Source: an uncultured Eggerthellaceae bacterium (lineage in GTDB: Bacteria; Actinomycetota; Coriobacteriia; Coriobacteriales; Eggerthellaceae). Taken from it: a DNA stretch of 17,794 bases. The stretch covers positions 1 to 17,794 of the forward strand of contig CAJUFC010000108.1 of assembly GCA_910585565.1 (NCBI GenBank), in the 5' to 3' direction. The notes under the pieces were generated by a model. It did no database searches and was not told where the DNA came from. It worked only from the letters and a program-made list of their open reading frames with translations. Positions 14,880 through 17,794 of the stretch are shown here, piece after piece; position 1 is the stretch's first letter; each line of letters starts with the position of its first letter. Position numbers and translations under genes: made by a program.

Positions 14880-15740
14880 ATGCGGAAACCCGACTATCAA
14901 GGCAAAGTGCGCGACATCTGGGACCTCGGCGACCAGCTGATGCTGGTGGCAACCGACCGCATCTCGGCGTTCGACTATATCCTGCCCGACGAGATTCCCC
15001 ACAAAGGGCAAGTGCTGACGCAGCTGTCGGTCTTTTGGTTCGGGCTGACAGATGGCCTTGTTGACAACCACTTGATTTCGGCAGACGTGGCCGACCTGCC
15101 GGAGGAGTTCGCCCCCGAGGCAGACTACCTGCGCGGGCGGTTCATGCTGGTGAAGAAGGCCGAGATGTTCCCGGTCGAGTGCATCGTGCGCGGGTACCTC
15201 GCTGGCAGCGGCCTGGCAGAATACGAGCGCGCGGGCACCGTGTGCGGCATTCGCCTGCCCGAGGGCCTTATCAATTCGAGCAAGCTGCCCGAGGCCATCT
15301 TTACGCCGTCCACCAAGGCCGAAATCGGCGACCATGACGAGAACATCAGCTTCGAGCGCTGCGTCGAGATCATCGGCGAGGACGATGCGCAGGAGCTTTC
15401 CCGGCTGTCGCTTGCCGTCTACAACACCGCCGCCGACTATGCGCGCGAGCGCGGCATCATCATTGCCGACACCAAATTTGAGTTCGGACGCGCCGGCGAC
15501 TCCATCATCCTCGGCGACGAGGTGCTGACGCCCGACTCGTCGCGCTTCTGGGCCACAGGCGACTACGAGCCCGGCCGCAGCCAGGCGTCGTTCGACAAGC
15601 AGTACGTCCGCGACTGGCTCTCCGCCAACTGGGACAAGACCGGCGAGCCGCCCCACCTGCCCGCCGACGTCATCGCTCGCACGAGCGAGAAATACATCCA
15701 AGCGTACGAACTCATCACCGGCCAGGCTTTTCCGTTCTAG
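14880..15740 (+). CDS. purC: Phosphoribosylaminoimidazole-succinocarboxamide synthase
   Basis: 286 residues from ATG 14880, with GAAAGGA upstream. It joins CAIR and aspartate with ATP to give SAICAR in purine synthesis. Motifs in order: GKVRDIWDL, LVATDRISAFDYILPDEIPH (nucleotide and substrate site), VECIVRGYLAGSG, TPSTKAEIGDHDENIS, IIADTKFEFG, and DEVLTPDSSRFW. Length fits the 280-300-residue bacterial/fungal ADE1-like group. It is divergent from the purL unit and ends at a strong terminator 32 nt downstream. Confidence 0.96.
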   Translation: MRKPDYQGKVRDIWDLGDQLMLVATDRISAFDYILPDEIPHKGQVLTQLSVFWFGLTDGLVDNHLISADVADLPEEFAPEADYLRGRFMLVKKAEMFPVECIVRGYLAGSGLAEYERAGTVCGIRLPEGLINSSKLPEAIFTPSTKAEIGDHDENISFERCVEIIGEDDAQELSRLSLAVYNTAADYARERGIIIADTKFEFGRAGDSIILGDEVLTPDSSRFWATGDYEPGRSQASFDKQYVRDWLSANWDKTGEPPHLPADVIARTSEKYIQAYELITGQAFPF

Positions 15741-15772
15741 ACGCGAAAGCTGCCCAGAGGCTGAGCTGCGAG

Positions 15773-15802
15773 GAGGCGGGGCTTCATGCCTCGCCTCTTT
15801 TT
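15773..15802 (+). terminator. Rho-independent terminator of purC
   Basis: GAGGCG (15773-15778) pairs with CGCCTC (15792-15797), extended by a G-U pair and GGC/GCC around a TTCAT loop, and followed by TTTTT (15798-15802). Confidence 0.9.
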
Positions 15803-16296
15803 ATATATGTATAGGCGCGCGGCGCGAGAACCCGAATCCCTCTCAAAGGCGACACGCGCGTCGCGCTGGGGTGGTCCGCGGGGCTTGGGTTTCGCCGGGA
15901 CGGACCGGGGTTAGCTGGACTCTGCGTGAGCGTACGGGGCCTGCTCGGCTTACGAAGCCCGCACCTCCTTTGACTCCACCTGAAGCGCTCCTGAAATCGG
16001 ATGTGTTTCAAATGGAGTTTGGCGCATCGGCAGATCCGAGGCATACACTCGCAGAACTCCCATTCCGCTTGCGCACAGCCGATGGCCTGCGCGACGCTTC
16101 TCACTTCAACGACCTTCTTGCCGAAGGGCTGCTCTCGAGCCTCGCCTTCTGCACGGTCTCCGCAAGCGTCAATTCGGGCGGCCAAATCGCCCTATATAAA
16201 TATGTGTCGCGCTATCGCGCTCCTTTCACCAGCGAACCAAGACTCGGGGGCGGCGTTCATTCGAGCCGCAGCCGCCACAACCGCCCTGCGGGCAGC
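15803..16296. other. Gene-poor region with no convincing coding sequence
   Basis: Reading frames exist on both strands, for example minus 15784-16185, but they show no domain, no good ribosome binding site and atypical composition. Visible structure: a GC hairpin GGGCG/CGCCC (16176-16180 with 16188-16192) followed by TATATAAATATG, GCGC-rich self-pairing words near 15815-15865, and a T-box-like word at 15869-15881. It may hold the guide-RNA or right-end part belonging to the TnpB-like gene, or a decayed repeat. Confidence 0.5.
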
Positions 16297-16332
16297 GAAA
16301 ATGAACACCTCCCCCGGCCCCTGTTCATTTTC
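16297..16332 (-). terminator. Stem-loop at the end of the TnpB-like gene
   Basis: GAAAATGAACA (16297-16307) and TGTTCATTTTC (16322-16332) pair perfectly around a 14-nt C-rich loop. The stem overlaps the last base of the stop codon. A second partner, GTTCATT at 16255-16261, can pair with 16300-16306 instead, so two folds exclude each other. Confidence 0.6.
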
Positions 16333-17270
16333 TATTCCTCTATCAACTCGCGACCGGCCCAGTCGCACTTGTAGCGCAGTTGGCGCACGAGCTCGGATGC
16401 CTCGGGGGAGCGCTTCGCCCGCGCATCGCCCTCTACGACAATCGCGCCACTGTCCCGCACGAGCGCCGCGGTCAGCTGATGCGTCTGGGTCACCATGCGG
16501 TCACGCTCCTGCGCCATGAGCCGAGCAACGCGCTCCTTTTGAGCGAGCCAGCGCGCCGAGGCACGACGATGGGGACCGGGAGCCTGACGGCGGGAGAGAC
16601 GCCGCTTCTCGCGACGCAGCTTCTTTTCAAACGCGAGGTCTGTTTCACGTCGAACACCATCCAGATCAACTGTGGCCACGACTTTGTTCGACGGCAATGC
16701 GCGCACCGGCACGCCCTTGCACAGCACCGATGCCCACCACCGACCGGCGGCATCCACCGACACCGTGCAGGAAACAGGCGTCCCCTCCATGCCGCGCCAC
16801 GCGTGCGCCGGCACCCAGCCGACCTTGGCAAAGCGCACCCCGTTGGGGCGCACGTCCTCAGCGCGCTTGAACGCGACCGTAGCCGAATCCTTATCCCCAC
16901 GCTTCTTGAAACGCGGGAAGCCGACATTTCTCTGGCCCGCGCGCACGCGACGATAGAACTGGCCGAACGCATCGTCGAGGTGTCCGATCTCGTAGATGAG
17001 CGCGGTGGAGTCCACGTCGCGCAGGAAGGCATGCCCCGCGGCGTCAGTGTGCTCGCGCTTAAAGTCGGTGAGCATGCGGCACATGTCGAAGCGCGAGGGC
17101 ACCTTCACCTCGGGGTCAACCTTGCGCTCCTCGTAGGCCGCAACCCGCACCGCGAGGAAGTGGTTGTACACGAGTCGACAGCAGCCGAACATGCGCCGGA
17201 AGTACGCCTCCTGCTCAGCCATCGGGTACAGCCGCGCCCGGTATGCCTTGTACACCTTCTTCGTTGGCAC
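16332..17270 (-). CDS. Shortened TnpB-like protein (IS200/IS605 OrfB family), probably nuclease-dead
   Basis: 312 residues from GTG 17270, with AAGGAGG 4 nt upstream; the open frame further upstream lies over the neighbouring gene and is ignored. The N-terminal OrfB helix-turn-helix is clear (KAYRARLYPMAEQEAYFRRM, then CCRLVYNHFLA). The wedge/beta part has FPRFKKRGDKDSATVAFK and SVDAAGRWWASV. RuvC motif I is compressed: VVATVDLDGVRRETD, where a normal TnpB has IDLG and about ten more residues before the DG. Motif II is IVVE (Glu280), followed by a shortened linker to LVRQLRYKCDWAGRELIEE, where it stops. The zinc-ribbon CxxC pairs and the third catalytic Asp are absent. TnpB normally is 370-400 residues and cuts DNA with an RNA guide; this one should not cut. 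It could be a decayed transposon gene or a domesticated RNA-guided repressor (TldR-like). Confidence 0.85.
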   Translation of the reverse strand: MPTKKVYKAYRARLYPMAEQEAYFRRMFGCCRLVYNHFLAVRVAAYEERKVDPEVKVPSRFDMCRMLTDFKREHTDAAGHAFLRDVDSTALIYEIGHLDDAFGQFYRRVRAGQRNVGFPRFKKRGDKDSATVAFKRAEDVRPNGVRFAKVGWVPAHAWRGMEGTPVSCTVSVDAAGRWWASVLCKGVPVRALPSNKVVATVDLDGVRRETDLAFEKKLRREKRRLSRRQAPGPHRRASARWLAQKERVARLMAQERDRMVTQTHQLTAALVRDSGAIVVEGDARAKRSPEASELVRQLRYKCDWAGRELIEE

Positions 17271-17295
17271 GTCGCCTCCTTCCAATAGGATGAAC

Positions 17296-17330
17296 AAGGG
17301 ACGGGGCGCGATCCATTTGCCCCGTCCCTT
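17296..17330 (-). terminator. Terminator-like stem after the right-edge gene
   Basis: AAGGGACGGGGC (17296-17307) and GCCCCGTCCCTT (17319-17330) are perfect 12-bp arms around 11 nt. It lies 14 nt after the stop codon of the right-edge gene and 25 nt before the start of the TnpB-like gene, so the latter may depend on read-through or a promoter inside the upstream gene. Confidence 0.7.
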
Positions 17331-17344
17331 TGGGTCATGCGAAC

Positions 17345-17794
17345 CTATCCCCGAGCCGACACGGTGAGCGCGAGGCGAGTGATGGGCCGCATGCCGTCGA
17401 GGCCGTCTCGCACCTCGAGCCTGTCGATGGGAATCGACAATTCGAGCCGGAGCGGCAGTCTCTCGCTCGGGTCGGCGCCCTGCCAGGACTCGTCGAACGT
17501 CGCTCCCGCGTAGTCGAAGGCGGCCAGGCGGTACGGCCCGCGCTCGGCGTCGGTGAGCGCATGCGAGCTCAGCCATGCCGAGCCGGCACGCTCGCCCGCG
17601 AAGGGGAGCTCGATCGATGGGGCTCCCGGGGCGTCGGGGGCGAGGGACAGGCTCGCGGCGGAGAGCGCGCCTTGCCAGGCAGCGAGCGCGTCCGCGTCAG
17701 AGGCGCCCTCGGGGAGCGCACCCGCCGGCAGCTCGAAGAAGCCCTCGAGCTCGGCCTGCTCGCTCCTGAGCGAGGCCGCCTCCACCTCCACCTC
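17345..17794 (-). CDS. Unrecognised protein, C-terminal part (cut by window edge)
   Basis: The frame is open from the right edge to TAG at 17345, giving 149 codons. The sequence is rich in Ala, Leu, Glu, Ser and Pro and has no transmembrane segment or sorting signal at its end (RLALTVSARG). Alternating hydrophobic stretches (LPLRLELSIPIDRLEV) suggest beta strands. Codon use is strongly G/C at third positions, as in the neighbouring genes, which supports real coding. I do not recognise the family. An extracellular or large multidomain protein is possible but not shown. Confidence 0.65.
   Translation of the reverse strand, partial: EVEVEAASLRSEQAELEGFFELPAGALPEGASDADALAAWQGALSAASLSLAPDAPGAPSIELPFAGERAGSAWLSSHALTDAERGPYRLAAFDYAGATFDESWQGADPSERLPLRLELSIPIDRLEVRDGLDGMRPITRLALTVSARG

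Noticed and set aside
15869..15881. T-box-like word GGGTGGTCCGCGG on the plus strand
   Set aside because: It lacks one base of the T-box GGGTGGNACCGCG core, no specifier stem was found upstream, and no tRNA-synthetase, amino-acid gene or transporter follows on that strand.
15784..16185. 133-codon frame on the minus strand in the gene-poor region
   Set aside because: Runs into the purC terminator, has no ribosome binding site or domain, and the opposite strand is equally open.
17271..17576. N-terminal extension of the TnpB-like frame upstream of GTG 17270
   Set aside because: It overlaps the right-edge gene and the terminator stem and is Arg/Pro-rich shadow sequence; AAGGAGG before GTG 17270 marks the real start.
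1..17794. CRISPR arrays, tRNA or rRNA genes
   Set aside because: No regularly spaced direct repeats and no tRNA cloverleaf or rRNA core sequence was seen on either strand by eye.

Overview
The window is about 17.8 kb of GC-rich (roughly 60%) bacterial DNA. The gene families fit an anaerobic, gut-type actinobacterium, probably class Coriobacteriia: a long single-chain PurL, a CmpB-type permease, a serpin lipoprotein, BspA-like surface proteins and a MoaE-like protein with Gram-positive signals. This placement is inferred from protein flavour only; there is no rRNA or tRNA to anchor it.

Layout. (1) 1-883, minus: N-terminus of a secreted, probably BspA-like, surface protein cut by the window edge. 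It is preceded by a leader with three hairpins, the last of which covers the ribosome binding site. (2) 1358-2317, minus: a class II Fic protein, with a 12-bp-arm palindrome upstream and a mobile-type palindromic repeat (2447-2536). (3) 2611-6162, minus: an apparent operon of homoserine dehydrogenase, a HAD phosphatase and a CmpB-type membrane protein. (4) 6259-6391: a dispersed-type inverted repeat directly after a small GIY-YIG nuclease gene, which starts 2 nt after the lysA stop codon (lysA 6692-8047, minus). (5) 8163-9916, plus: a MoaE-like gene overlapping a serpin lipoprotein gene by ATGA. (6) 9938-10249: a compact locus with a 33-residue hydrophobic peptide, two face-to-face promoters with matching leaders and a long 5'-3' inverted repeat. 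I read it as a candidate type I toxin-antitoxin module. (7) 10271-14786, minus: purL, broken by a single-base frameshift, and a small two-pass membrane protein, divergent from purC (14880-15740, plus). (8) 15803-16296: no convincing gene. (9) 16332-17270, minus: a shortened TnpB-like protein that keeps a good start and reading frame but lacks the third catalytic residue region and the zinc ribbon. It resembles domesticated nuclease-dead TnpB repressors. (10) 17345-17794, minus: C-terminus of an unrecognised protein, cut by the right edge.

Housekeeping genes (lysine/threonine branch: lysA, hom; purine pathway: purL, purC) alternate with accessory pieces: Fic, GIY-YIG plus repeat, serpin, peptide toxin candidate, TnpB derivative and surface proteins. 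The strongest candidates for something new are the 9938-10249 peptide/antisense locus and the degenerate TnpB-like gene beside a surface or hypothetical gene.
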